Shown one piece after another: positions 8,085 to 17,940 of a stretch of 64,000 nucleotides of DNA. Source of the DNA: Flavobacteriales bacterium (GTDB taxonomy: Bacteria; Bacteroidota; Bacteroidia; Flavobacteriales_F; PHOS-HE28). The stretch is from contig JADJDP010000004.1 in the NCBI GenBank assembly GCA_016702645.1, positions 62,001 to 126,000 of the forward strand. The letters are read 5' to 3'. Position numbers and translations under genes: made by a program. Under the pieces are notes generated by a model. The model ran no database searches and was not told where the DNA came from. It saw nothing but the letters and a program-made list of their open reading frames with translations. Numbering within the stretch: position 1 is the first letter of the stretch; the number at the start of each line of letters is the position of its first letter.

Positions 8085-11000
8085 CTACCGTAGCAAATTC
8101 ACATGTCCCACGGCTTGCCGTTCCCTACCGCTGCTCTCGGTGGCCTTCACCTTCCACACGTAGGTGTCGATGGGTGAGTCCGCGCCTTGGTAGGTGCCAT
8201 CCCAGCGGCCGTCGAGTGCGTTGGTGCTCCAGATGAGTTCGCCCCAGCGGTTGAAGACGAGCAGCTCCACCTCGCGCAAGTCCTTCCCAAGCGCCCCGAA
8301 GAAGTCATTGAACCCATCACCATCAGGGGTGAAGGAATTCGGAACGAACAGGCTGCCATTGAGGATGATCACGAGCGCATCGCTGTTCTTGCAACCATTC
8401 GCATCGGTAACGGTGACCGTGTAGGTGATGCTCTCCTCCGGTCGTGAAACGGGGGAGGCGCTCGTGCTGTCGTTCAACCATGTAGATGGGCTCCAGGTGA
8501 GCGTTCCGCCGCCGGTGGCGTTCAGTTGCACCACTTCACCAAAGTCGATCGTTACGTCGCGACCGGCCTGCACGGCTGGCAACGGGAGGAGCTCCACTTG
8601 CACGCTGGCCACATCGCTACAGCCATTGATGTCCGTTACCGTCACGGAATAGAGCGTGCTCATGGTGGCGATCGTCGTGGTGTACGAACTATCCGGATGG
8701 CTCAGGCCTGCCGAGGGTGTCCACGCATACGTATCTCCACCAGCAGCCTGCAAGTACACGGGTTGTCCGGGACATACCAAGGTGTCCATCCATGCGCTTG
8801 CGTTCACGTAGTAGAGGTCCACGAAGGCGCTATCAACGGTGGTTCCGCATTGATTGAAAAGGTCGGCGATGTACAGCGTAGGGACCGGGGGAGTTACGAA
8901 TGGGTCCTGCACGTTGAGGTCCACAATACCTGCCGCTGGACGCCACGAGAACCAAGCAGCATCACCGGCCACCAATTGCACGGAAGCTCCTTCGCAGATG
9001 GTGGTATCGAACAGTGCGGGTGTAGGTGGATCGATGTACACGGTCACGAGCACGGTATCGAGCACGGTGCAACCATCGGGCGTGGTGATGATGACGCTGT
9101 AGTACGTGGAGTCGATGGGAGAGGCGATCGGGTTGGCTAGCGTGGCGTCGTTGAGCGTGGTCGAAGGCTCCCACACGTACGTGCCCCCGCCGGAACCATC
9201 GAGCGCGACGCCGGAACCAAGGCAGGTGGAAGTATCCGCTCCTGCTGAGCCCACCGGGTCGATCCAATCGATCGCGACTGAAGCAGTATCGGAACCGCAA
9301 TCGCTTTCAATGATCACCGAATAGGTCATGGGTTCGGGTGGCGTCACCACCGGATCCGCGATGGTGGTATCACTTACACCGATAGCCGGGAACCAAGCCC
9401 ATGACAAGCCATCGGAAGCGAAGAGCTGCGTGTTTGCACCGGGGCATATCGGCACCACCGGGTCGATGGTGGGTGCTGGGGTGGGAATGGCGATCACCTG
9501 GATGTCCGCAGTGTCGGCGATGGTGCAGCCATAACTGTCGGTCATCAGCATGCTCACCGTGAACACGCCTTCTTCGGTATAGAGGTGTGCGGGTTCGAAC
9601 TCGGTGCTGGTGCCGCCATCACCGAAGTCCCATAGGTAGGTATCGCCACCTGTGCTGCTGTTGGTGAACTGGACCGTACTGGGGAAGCAGATCACATTGG
9701 GGCCATCGATACCGATGCTCGCCAGGGAGGCGGCCAGTTCGAACTTGAACACACCCAAGCTGCAGTTGGGGCTGTTGTTCGTAATGCTCCACGCGCCCGC
9801 TGTGGTGGGGAAATCGTCCTGTCCCAAGCAGCCAGCGCATACCGCTTGGTACACGGTGCCGTCCTTATCGAAACGACTGGTACCACCGTCCACATGCTCG
9901 TCGCTGTTCGGCCCGCCGAAAAAGGTCGCATAGCTCAGGCTCACTGCGTCCGGGTTCAGCATCAACAAGTAGTTGTCGCTGCCATCAGTGATGCTTTGGA
10001 ACGCGTCTGGGGTGATCGCTGAGCCGCTGGTGGTGCTGTTGTTATTGCCCGCGTTCGCATTGGTGTTGCCGGCCCACCCACTGAAGTAGACCTGACCGCA
10101 GTCGCTCACAAGGAAGGCGGTGGGCGACATGTCCTGTGTGTTCACCCCATTGCCGATGACCGTGCTCCATTGCGAGGCGGACAGCGCGTTGTTGAACTTG
10201 TGGATGAACTGCGAGCTGCCGGGGTTGCTGTACTTGCCGGGAGTGACCGGGTAATTGCCGTGTGTTTGACCGGTCACATAAACAGCGTCGTCGGTGTCCA
10301 CTTGTACGAAGTAGGACTGATCGTATGCGCTGGTGCCGAGGTAGGTGCCGGAAAGCAGACCGCCAGTGATCCCGGAGTACCGCATGATGTAGCCATCGCC
10401 GCCGCCGTTGTAACTGTTGTCCGCAGAAACGCCGGGCATGGCAAGTCCGGCGGTGGTGGTACCACCGGTCACGAACAGGTTCCCGCCGCTATCGAACTGT
10501 ACGCCATACGCGCTGTCATCGCCGGCACCACCGATATAGGTTGCCCATTGCAACACGGTGAGCGCCGGGTCCATGCGGAATACGAAACCATCCTGTGCTC
10601 CGGCATGGAGCGGCTGGGGCGCACCGGGGGTGGTTGGCAAACCTGCGCTATAAGTGCTCGTGGCAACCACCGGATCACCGCTGGGGTCGAGTGCGATCTC
10701 GCCGCGAATGTGGTCTCCATAGTTGTGGGTGAGCGTGGTCGAATTGTTCAACCCATCCTGGTTCACTCCACCCATGAACGTACTTCCGATCAGTGAAGTC
10801 GCCCCCACATTGAAATGGGCCACGAACACATCGCAACCATTGAGGTGCTGGTAGCCGTAGCCGCCGAAGATGTTGGTCCAGCTCACCGCGCCGCCACCCG
10901 CACCGAACGTACCATCAAAGGCTCCCGGCGTGGTTGGGAAGTTCGAGGAGCCGGTCGTTCCCATCACGTAGAGCTCATCTTGCTCGTTCACCACCAGACT

Positions 11001-11975
11001 GTGAGGCGATTCAGCTCCTGTGCTGCCGCCGAGGTAGGTGCTCCACACCAAGCTGGTCCCATCGGGGCTCCATTTCGAAATGCCCACATCGATCGTGCCG
11101 CCAGCCCAGAAATTCTGGAGTACTCCAACCGTTACCGGATAACCCGCATTGAACACGATCCCCCCGCCGTACAAGTGACCATCGTTGTCGTAGGTGGCCG
11201 TGCAACCGAAGTTGTCGGCCGTGCTACCGGTGAAGCTCGCAAAGGTGAGCGTGGGGTCGATGATCAAGGTCCTGTCCTGTGACGGCTCCAGCACAAAGCG
11301 GACAAGGTCTTCGGAGAGCAGATAAGAGCTGGACACCTGTACTCTGTGGAACAAGGGGTCATACGATGGCAATGGGATGGGGTCCTCGCGGAAGGAGACC
11401 GGCGCTCCTTCCACCACGTCACCCACCGAGGTCTTCACGATCAGTGAGCCATCCCTCAACTCGATCCCATCCTGCCCTTCATACCGCATGCGCACCAGGC
11501 TCGGATCAGCACCAGGAGCCAGGATGAAGTCGTACTTGATCCCGTCCGTACCACTGATACGCAGGTCGATCCCGGGCCACACATCATGTAAGGTCACAAC
11601 GCCGAACACGCCGCACCCCGTGCCCCACCGCGCGGGGTCGTTGTCGATGAAGTAGTTCTCGTAGTGTTTCTGCTTGAGGGCACCTGCGGAGCTACTGGCA
11701 TGCCCACCTTCGAAATTCACCCGGTACGCATGTGCCTTGCCTTCACCGACATGCTCCGGTTGATGCGCATGACCATGGTGGGCCAGCGGGCTTTCGGAGA
11801 AGAGCACGTATGTGAAGGCCGAGCGTTCCACGAACATCACCCCACCGGGGATGTGAGCACGGTACAGGACCTGCGCGGGCCACTGGCCCTTGTTCTCTGT
11901 GAACGTGGCTTTGGGCGGCGTTCCCATGGCCGTGAGGGCCAAGGCGATGAGCAGTATGGAAAGGGGCGCGCGCAA
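8085..11975 (-). CDS. T9SS type B surface protein with SBBP-like propeller and PKD-like repeats
   Basis: A 1296-residue exported protein. The start appears to be TTG at 11975, which gives a good signal peptide (RAPLSILLIALALTAMG); no upstream in-frame ATG is available. Residues 22-250 match the N-terminal module (TFTENKGQWP) that precedes SBBP repeats in Bacteroidota, and 250-720 hold WSTYLGG/WATYIGG-type SBBP propeller repeats. A PKD domain follows (YLWDFGDGGTSTEFEPAHLY), then about four Ig-like units ending in Y.V.V. The C-terminus (FVPNSFTPDGDGFNDFF to GHVNLLR) is the gliding-motility-associated type B sorting domain, usually anchored with help from a PorP/SprF partner; none is seen nearby. 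It is convergent with ACMSD (4-bp gap). Confidence 0.9.
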   Translation of the reverse strand: MRAPLSILLIALALTAMGTPPKATFTENKGQWPAQVLYRAHIPGGVMFVERSAFTYVLFSESPLAHHGHAHQPEHVGEGKAHAYRVNFEGGHASSSAGALKQKHYENYFIDNDPARWGTGCGVFGVVTLHDVWPGIDLRISGTDGIKYDFILAPGADPSLVRMRYEGQDGIELRDGSLIVKTSVGDVVEGAPVSFREDPIPLPSYDPLFHRVQVSSSYLLSEDLVRFVLEPSQDRTLIIDPTLTFASFTGSTADNFGCTATYDNDGHLYGGGIVFNAGYPVTVGVLQNFWAGGTIDVGISKWSPDGTSLVWSTYLGGSTGAESPHSLVVNEQDELYVMGTTGSSNFPTTPGAFDGTFGAGGGAVSWTNIFGGYGYQHLNGCDVFVAHFNVGATSLIGSTFMGGVNQDGLNNSTTLTHNYGDHIRGEIALDPSGDPVVATSTYSAGLPTTPGAPQPLHAGAQDGFVFRMDPALTVLQWATYIGGAGDDSAYGVQFDSGGNLFVTGGTTTAGLAMPGVSADNSYNGGGDGYIMRYSGITGGLLSGTYLGTSAYDQSYFVQVDTDDAVYVTGQTHGNYPVTPGKYSNPGSSQFIHKFNNALSASQWSTVIGNGVNTQDMSPTAFLVSDCGQVYFSGWAGNTNANAGNNNSTTSGSAITPDAFQSITDGSDNYLLMLNPDAVSLSYATFFGGPNSDEHVDGGTSRFDKDGTVYQAVCAGCLGQDDFPTTAGAWSITNNSPNCSLGVFKFELAASLASIGIDGPNVICFPSTVQFTNSSTGGDTYLWDFGDGGTSTEFEPAHLYTEEGVFTVSMLMTDSYGCTIADTADIQVIAIPTPAPTIDPVVPICPGANTQLFASDGLSWAWFPAIGVSDTTIADPVVTPPEPMTYSVIIESDCGSDTASVAIDWIDPVGSAGADTSTCLGSGVALDGSGGGTYVWEPSTTLNDATLANPIASPIDSTYYSVIITTPDGCTVLDTVLVTVYIDPPTPALFDTTICEGASVQLVAGDAAWFSWRPAAGIVDLNVQDPFVTPPVPTLYIADLFNQCGTTVDSAFVDLYYVNASAWMDTLVCPGQPVYLQAAGGDTYAWTPSAGLSHPDSSYTTTIATMSTLYSVTVTDINGCSDVASVQVELLPLPAVQAGRDVTIDFGEVVQLNATGGGTLTWSPSTWLNDSTSASPVSRPEESITYTVTVTDANGCKNSDALVIILNGSLFVPNSFTPDGDGFNDFFGALGKDLREVELLVFNRWGELIWSTNALDGRWDGTYQGADSPIDTYVWKVKATESSGRERQAVGHVNLLR

Positions 11976-12085
11976 AGGGCTGGCGGGTAGGCCAAGTTAC
12001 TGGTGGAAGACACCCGGCCACGACCTTTGGTTGCTTGGTCCGGCGAGGGTTCGGACGAGGTGGGAAACGGGTGCGCCGACCCCCG

Positions 12086-12093
12086 TACCTTCG
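12086..12093 (+). promoter_or_regulatory. Candidate -7 box (TACCTTCG) for the PurF-like gene
   Basis: TACCTTCG resembles TAnnTTTG and ends 11 bp before the chosen ATG at 12105, implying a very short leader. It also argues against the longer frame that opens at 12003. Confidence 0.4.
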
Positions 12094-12104
12094 TCGCCGA
12101 AAGC

Positions 12105-14006
12105 ATGAGCGACGCGATCAAGCATGAATGTGGCATTGCGCTGATCCGCCTGCGCAAGCCGCTGGGCTACTACCAGCAGAAGTACGGCACCGCCTTCTAC
12201 GGATTGAACAAACTGTACCTCCTCATGGAGAAGCAGCACAACCGCGGTCAGGATGGGGCGGGTATCGCATCCATCAAGCTCGATCCGCTGCCGGGGCTCA
12301 ATAGCATTGATCGCGAGCGGAGCACGGACAAGCAGGCCATCCAGAAGATCTTCGGGAAGGTGAACAAGGGCTACGCCGATGCCCTCGCGGCCGAACCTTC
12401 AATAGCCGGCGATGTGGAACGCTTGAAGCAGTCCGTTCCGTTCATGGGCGAATTGCTTCTTGGGCATTTGCGCTACGCCACCTTCGGACGTGACAGTTTG
12501 GAGAATTGCCACCCGCGTCGTCGCCTCAACAACTGGCTCACGCGCAACTTGGTGGTAGCGGGCAACTTCAACATGACCAATGTGGATGAGCTCTTCGACC
12601 TGCTCGTCTCCATCGGTCAGCATCCCAAGGAGCGCAGTGATACCATGACGGTGCTGGAGAAGATCGGGCACTTCCTGGATGTGGAGAACGAACGCATCGC
12701 GCAGATCCACCGCCAGCTGGGCTACAATGACCGGCAGATCACCCAGGTGATCGCCGAGAAGATGGACGTGCGACAGATCCTCGTGAACAGCGCCATGGAT
12801 TTCGACGGTGGTTACGCACTGGCCGGCATGATCGGTCACGGCGATGCCTTTGTGCTCCGTGACCCTGCTGGTATCCGTCCCACGTTCTGGTATGCCGACG
12901 AGGAAGTGGTCGTGGTGGCCAGTGAACGCCCTGCGATCCAGACGGCCTTCCACCTGAAGACGGAACAGATCAACGAACTCTCGCCGGGTCACGCGCTCAT
13001 CATCCGCAAGGAAGGTTCGTACAGCGAGCAGCAAGTGCGCGAACCGATCGAGAAGCGCGCATGCAGTTTCGAGCGGATCTACTTCAGCCGTGGCAGTGAT
13101 CGTGATGTTTACCGTGAGCGCATCGCGCTGGGTCGCTCGGTATGTCCCGCCATCCTCGAAGCGGTGGACCACGACTTGGAGAACACCGTGTTCAGTTTCA
13201 TTCCGAACACCGCGGAGGTCGCGTGCTACGGCATGTTGAAGGAGATGGAGGATGAGCTGGACCGCGTGAAAGAGCGCCGCATCCTGGAGTTGGGGCCGAA
13301 GCCCGATCCCGCGAAGCTGCGTGCGATCCTCGCTTTGCGCCCACGATTGGAGAAGGTGGCGATCAAGGATGCCAAGTTGCGCACCTTCATCACCAGCGAC
13401 GATGCGCGTGATGATCTCGTGGCGCACGTGTACGACATCACCTATGGCACCGTGCGGCCCGGAGTGGACAATCTCGTGGTGATCGATGACAGCATCGTGC
13501 GCGGCACCACCTTGAAGCAGAGCATCCTGAAAATGCTCGATCGCCTGGAACCGAAGCGGATCGTGGTGGTGAGCAGTGCACCACAGATCCGCTATCCGGA
13601 TTGCTACGGCATCGACATGGCCAAGATGGGCGATCTCGCTGCCTTCCGCGCAGCCATCGCCTTGCTGAAGGAGACCAAGCAGGAGAACGTCATCGACGAC
13701 GTGTACGACCGTGCACTGGCGATGGTGGGTCGCCCGTTCACCGAACAGGAGAACGTGGTGAAGGACATCTACCGACCGTTCACTGCCGAGCAGATCAGCG
13801 ACAAGATCGCCGAGCTGTTGACGCCGGAGGACATCAACGCGGAAGTGAAGCTCGTGTACCAGAGCATCGAGGGCTTGCACGCCGCCTGCCCGGACCACAA
13901 AGGAGATTGGTACTTCACCGGTGATTACCCAACACCCGGCGGCAACCGCGTCGTGAACCGCGCCTTCATCAATTACATGGAGGGGAAGAACGTGCGGGCG
14001 TATTGA
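12105..14006 (+). CDS. purF: Amidophosphoribosyltransferase, PurF family (Bacteroidota long form)
   Basis: A 633-residue enzyme expected to transfer glutamine ammonia to PRPP, giving phosphoribosylamine, the first step of purine synthesis. The start at 12105 (MSDAIKHECG) is chosen because Cys9 then follows a short propeptide, as in class II glutamine amidotransferases; the frame is open further upstream but without family similarity. Visible motifs are KQHNRGQDGAG, the glutaminase RYATFG region and the PRPP-binding loop VVIDDSIVRGTT. At 633 residues it is longer than E. coli PurF (about 505); Bacteroidota carry a long paralogue beginning HECG.A.IRL.KPL that this matches. It may be that paralogue rather than the housekeeping enzyme. 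Confidence 0.85.
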   Translation: MSDAIKHECGIALIRLRKPLGYYQQKYGTAFYGLNKLYLLMEKQHNRGQDGAGIASIKLDPLPGLNSIDRERSTDKQAIQKIFGKVNKGYADALAAEPSIAGDVERLKQSVPFMGELLLGHLRYATFGRDSLENCHPRRRLNNWLTRNLVVAGNFNMTNVDELFDLLVSIGQHPKERSDTMTVLEKIGHFLDVENERIAQIHRQLGYNDRQITQVIAEKMDVRQILVNSAMDFDGGYALAGMIGHGDAFVLRDPAGIRPTFWYADEEVVVVASERPAIQTAFHLKTEQINELSPGHALIIRKEGSYSEQQVREPIEKRACSFERIYFSRGSDRDVYRERIALGRSVCPAILEAVDHDLENTVFSFIPNTAEVACYGMLKEMEDELDRVKERRILELGPKPDPAKLRAILALRPRLEKVAIKDAKLRTFITSDDARDDLVAHVYDITYGTVRPGVDNLVVIDDSIVRGTTLKQSILKMLDRLEPKRIVVVSSAPQIRYPDCYGIDMAKMGDLAAFRAAIALLKETKQENVIDDVYDRALAMVGRPFTEQENVVKDIYRPFTAEQISDKIAELLTPEDINAEVKLVYQSIEGLHAACPDHKGDWYFTGDYPTPGGNRVVNRAFINYMEGKNVRAY

Positions 14007-14016
14007 TCGTGAGCGC

Positions 14017-15750
14017 TCACCTGCGCACAGCGCTTATCCGCACATCGACATCTTTCAGTAGCACACGACCGGTACCGTTCTGTACCGTGTACACGCGCAT
14101 TTCATCGCCCGGCTTGGCGGCAGGGACATAGAAGGCGTACCGCCAATGCCGCCATGTGCGATCATCGGGTAGCCGAATGTCGTTCAGGCGGTAGGTATTG
14201 TAGTACCAATTGGTTCCGCCTTGTCCAAGTGTGCAGACCACTTCCACCGTGTTCGACGCGTTCGTATCGAGCGCTCTACGCCGCAACGATGCCTCCACGT
14301 AGAGCACCTGACCGCTGGGAAGTTCAGCAGGTGCAACGATCACGCCCGGACCGAAACGGTCCGCGCTGTCCAATTGCCACGGTACTTCTGGTAGGCGAAG
14401 CAGCGTGTCCACGAGCACATCGAAACCATGGGGCGCATACGGTGGGGATGCGCATCCTTCACCAAAGAGGTCGCGATGCTCGTCCCCGCTGCGCAGGAAG
14501 ATGGTGCGGTACTTCTCCCGGTCCATGTTGAACGGATGCAGGATGCCTTGCTGGTACTGCCATATCTGGAAGCATTGGAGCAACAGGAGCGGTATGGTCA
14601 GCGCAAGGAGCGCGTGCTTCCACCGCCTGGAGATCGCCCCGTGGAGGAACGCGATAGGTATGGAAAAGAGCACGAGGTGGTCCAGCATTGGACGCATACC
14701 ATAGCTATGCCCGTAGTACCAGGTCCACCAGCAGGAGGCCACGTATGCAATGGCCCCGATCGCTATGAGGATGGACGCTGCGGCCAACCGCGATCGTTCC
14801 CAGAGCACCAATAGGCCGGGCAAGGCGAGCAGCAACATGGGCCAATAGAGGAAGAGCCCTTTGCGCGCACTGAAGAGCACCTGGAACAGCTTCGGTGCCG
14901 ACCAGTGGAAGCCTTCGTTGGCGTAGGGCATCACGAAGAAGCGGCCGCATTGCGCATACCACGCCAAGGGTTGCAATGAGATGATGAAGAGGAGAACGAT
15001 CGCGGCGATGAGCCAGCGTCGAACACCTTGCCGCTTCACCCAGGCGAGAAGCCCGATGGGTTTATCCATGGCCACAACAGGAAGTGCGAACAGTGCGAGC
15101 AGATCCACGGGGCGGATCAAAGCGATCAAGGCGATGGCGAGCGCTGCCCGAACGGTCGCATGATCATCCTTCCCTAGCCATGCGCGGCGAGCTTCGTTCA
15201 ACGCCCACGCGATGGCAGCGAAAGAGGCTGTGTGGGACATGCTCGGGGTCATGACGGCCTGATAGAGCAGACCGGTTCCGACTATAAGTATCCAAAGCGC
15301 GAAGGCCACCGCGCCATCCGGCAGTTGGAAGGATCGAAGCAAAGCCCGTAGCTGCCACAAACCGAAGAGCAGCACGCACAGCGAGCAGATGCCGATCGCC
15401 ACCTGATAGGGAAGCGTGCGTCCGTTGGCTTCCACGCCAGTGACCGCACACCACGCATGGGCCGCCAGGAAAAAGGGCAACTGCACCACGGCGGTTCCGC
15501 ACAAATACTTGATCACGCGTCCGTCGCCTGCAGGGGCGAAGTGATTGTCCGAAGCGTTGGCATGACGGAGGCCACCATCCACGAAAAGACCCGTGAGGTA
15601 GGCATAGTAGCCATCGCCATCGCTGGAGATCGCCGTGCGCCATGCTTCGCCATCGCTTCCGAGATAGCGGTGCGTGGTGCTGAAGTAGAGGTGGAGCAAA
15701 CCGGCCGTGAACACGGCGATCAGCGATGCTCGTCCGCTCGTTCGTATCAT
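14017..15750 (-). CDS. Polytopic membrane protein, possible GT-C glycosyltransferase
   Basis: A 577-residue integral membrane protein with roughly ten hydrophobic segments in residues 1-400 (for example FALWILIVGTGLLYQAVM and LILLALPGLLVLWER-like stretches), followed by a C-terminal soluble beta-rich domain of about 170 residues. An acidic SSDGDGYYAYLTG segment lies in the first extracytoplasmic loop, which fits the position of the catalytic Asp loop in GT-C glycosyltransferases; this assignment is inference. Its ATG overlaps the TGA of the upstream metallopeptidase gene (ATGA, 15747-15750), so the two are probably translationally coupled. It is convergent with purF across a 10-bp gap that holds a GTGAGCGCTCAC palindrome (14009-14020). 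Confidence 0.6.
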   Translation of the reverse strand: MIRTSGRASLIAVFTAGLLHLYFSTTHRYLGSDGEAWRTAISSDGDGYYAYLTGLFVDGGLRHANASDNHFAPAGDGRVIKYLCGTAVVQLPFFLAAHAWCAVTGVEANGRTLPYQVAIGICSLCVLLFGLWQLRALLRSFQLPDGAVAFALWILIVGTGLLYQAVMTPSMSHTASFAAIAWALNEARRAWLGKDDHATVRAALAIALIALIRPVDLLALFALPVVAMDKPIGLLAWVKRQGVRRWLIAAIVLLFIISLQPLAWYAQCGRFFVMPYANEGFHWSAPKLFQVLFSARKGLFLYWPMLLLALPGLLVLWERSRLAAASILIAIGAIAYVASCWWTWYYGHSYGMRPMLDHLVLFSIPIAFLHGAISRRWKHALLALTIPLLLLQCFQIWQYQQGILHPFNMDREKYRTIFLRSGDEHRDLFGEGCASPPYAPHGFDVLVDTLLRLPEVPWQLDSADRFGPGVIVAPAELPSGQVLYVEASLRRRALDTNASNTVEVVCTLGQGGTNWYYNTYRLNDIRLPDDRTWRHWRYAFYVPAAKPGDEMRVYTVQNGTGRVLLKDVDVRISAVRR

Positions 15751-17828
15751 GGCTCGAACACCAGGCGCCCTTTGCGCTTGAACTTCCGTACGAGCTTCGC
15801 TTTCGCCTTCAACGTTGCGCTGCCATGCACTACCACGCGTGAAGAACTGTCGATCGTCAACTTCGCTTGCTTGCCGAAAATGATCGAAGCGCCGGGCATC
15901 AGGTGCAACTCGCTGCCATGGACCAACTCAAGTTCGGCCCTGGGTTCAACCACCACTTGAGAGCTACCGGTCACCGTCAGGTGCGTTGGTGAGCTGAACC
16001 ACGTGCGACCATTGGCGCGCTCAGGGTCGATCAAGCGCGTGGGTGTAGCGGAACGATCGAGCTGCAGTCGTACACCTTTGGCGATGGTGAGCGCGACCCT
16101 ACCGTGATAGGGTGGAGCGTGCAGGACAATGCTGTCCGCGCACCAGCGCAGATCATGATGGATGGTGCGGTCATCGTTCCCAACGCGCAGCACGATCTCG
16201 CCGTTCGCCCGCTGTTCAAGGAGTTCCACCGATATACCATTGAGATGGACCGTTCGGTTGTCAGGCGGCCCACCCTTGTTCACCGCATTGCTGCCTTGGT
16301 TCAACAGCGTGAGCACGTTCGCAGTGCCCGGGTTCGTGGTCATGCCCAGCTTGCTAACCCCGTTCACCGTGAAGACTTGCCGTGCGTGCCCGAAGTAATG
16401 GCCTTGGTCGATCTTGCGACCATCGCGGTATTCGATCCGCGGTACGTAGTGTTTCGCCCGCGTGAGTTTATCGCTGTCGTCAACGAGCAAGGGCTGTTCA
16501 TTGTCCTGGTTGCCGGTGAGCGCGTTGGCGGTGCGTTCGCTCACATCATATGTTGGTGTGGGACCGGGCCATAGGCATTCGAACGTTTCGGTACCGTCAC
16601 GCATCAGCCGGTCGTAGTGGCCGCTGGCCGAGATAGCGCGGAGGTAGTCGGAGTGCTGACCGTACACATCGTTACCGTATCGGTTGTCGCGGTCCACTTG
16701 CACGTAGGCATAGATGCCGGGCACTGCGCCGCTCACGCACGGCATTTCAAGTTCGTAGTGGAAACGATCACTGAGGATCCCGTTCTTCTTGTAGGTCTGG
16801 TGGTTCTCCAACCAGATCCATTGCGCGTACTCGTTCTCTGGAAGGAAGGGAAGGCGCAAGCGCAACGCATCACCGCTCGTCATGAAGTCGCGCAACACAT
16901 AGATCCCGGTGTCGCCGTTGTAAGGATCGATGTCGCCGTTGCATGAAGCCCCGTTCGCATCGAGCGCGTTGATCCGGTGTTGCACACCCTCCGGTCGCCA
17001 GCCCAAGCGATCGCGGTCCCAAGCATTGCCGGTCAGGAGCGAACTGTTGCTGCCGCTCATCATGCTCCAGCCTCCTTGCATGAAAGGGAAGTAACTGGTG
17101 AATTGTGCCGCGTTGCCGCCCCCCACGTGGAAGTTGTTGCCGCCGAAGAGCAGGTGGTTGTACTCGTGCTGCAGGATCTCGTAGGGCATGGCGTACATCC
17201 CGCCGAAGCGGCTCTGCGAATCGCTTTCATACCCGAAGAGCTTGCCGGGACTTCCAGGATCCACACTGCCTTGGTTGTGGGTGAGACCGCTGTTGCGCAC
17301 GATCACCATCACATGGTCATAGCTGTGCGGGTCGTCCGTGCCAGCATGTTTCGGCCTTCCTGGTTTGCCTCCACGCTTCCATAGGTCGAAATCCGCAACG
17401 GTGAGGCCGTGGTGCGTGCGCAGCGATCCCAGCTTGTTCGCCTCCTTCACTGCCAGCGCCCCTATGGCGTGCGCGTTTCCTACGGTCGGGTATTCGCTCT
17501 CGCGCAGTGTGAGGATCGTATCGATGTAATCGCCCAGAACCGTGTACCGACCCATGGACATGTCATGGTAGTACCGCGTTACCTGCCCCAGATAGGCCGC
17601 CGCCGGTTGCGCATCGAAGACCTCGTCCTTCCACGTTGGGAGCTGCCCCTTTCGCCAATGATCGGCGCTGTTCGGCTGCGGATCTTTCGCCGGGGTCTTG
17701 TCGTATTCGATCTCGCAGAACAGCAGCAGTATGCGGATGGTGCCGTGTGGGCTCATGAACCAGCCGTTGGTGCTGTTCGGCACGTTCACGGTGTCCACTT
17801 GCGCAGCACAGAACGAGCAGCGAACCAC
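15747..17828 (-). CDS. Secreted HEYNH zinc metallopeptidase, M6-like
   Basis: A protein of about 693 residues. The zinc-binding motif HEYNH followed by LLFGG and then FH is near residue 220, and the surroundings (YYHDMSMGRY, HVMVIVRNSG, WDRDRLGW) resemble immune-inhibitor-A/M6-like peptidases. The C-terminal 100 residues look like a beta-helical tail (VVEPRAELELVHGSELHLMP) with no T9SS sorting domain. No signal peptide is in frame; the nominal start is GTG at 17828. One frame over, an ATG at 17869 reads STLLAGTALWFAARSVL, a plausible signal peptide, so a single-base indel near 17800-17830 may hide the true start. The downstream membrane-protein gene overlaps by 4 bp. Confidence 0.7.
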   Translation of the reverse strand: MVRCSFCAAQVDTVNVPNSTNGWFMSPHGTIRILLLFCEIEYDKTPAKDPQPNSADHWRKGQLPTWKDEVFDAQPAAAYLGQVTRYYHDMSMGRYTVLGDYIDTILTLRESEYPTVGNAHAIGALAVKEANKLGSLRTHHGLTVADFDLWKRGGKPGRPKHAGTDDPHSYDHVMVIVRNSGLTHNQGSVDPGSPGKLFGYESDSQSRFGGMYAMPYEILQHEYNHLLFGGNNFHVGGGNAAQFTSYFPFMQGGWSMMSGSNSSLLTGNAWDRDRLGWRPEGVQHRINALDANGASCNGDIDPYNGDTGIYVLRDFMTSGDALRLRLPFLPENEYAQWIWLENHQTYKKNGILSDRFHYELEMPCVSGAVPGIYAYVQVDRDNRYGNDVYGQHSDYLRAISASGHYDRLMRDGTETFECLWPGPTPTYDVSERTANALTGNQDNEQPLLVDDSDKLTRAKHYVPRIEYRDGRKIDQGHYFGHARQVFTVNGVSKLGMTTNPGTANVLTLLNQGSNAVNKGGPPDNRTVHLNGISVELLEQRANGEIVLRVGNDDRTIHHDLRWCADSIVLHAPPYHGRVALTIAKGVRLQLDRSATPTRLIDPERANGRTWFSSPTHLTVTGSSQVVVEPRAELELVHGSELHLMPGASIIFGKQAKLTIDSSSRVVVHGSATLKAKAKLVRKFKRKGRLVFEP

Positions 17829-17940
17829 AACGCAGTACCAGCGAGCAAGGTCGAGCCTTGTCGCGGCATCGCGCTCCCGAACATCGGGTCTTCACGGATG
17901 GTCGTCACGCTGGTCCGACCCGCCCTTACGGGCTGGGGTC

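Noticed and set aside
12399..13898. Long antisense ORF opposite the PurF-like gene
   Set aside because: High GC makes long shadow frames; the sense strand encodes a well-conserved enzyme. The same applies to antisense frames at 23070-24779, 35037-36653, 47265-48635, 49597-50736 and 52711-54000.
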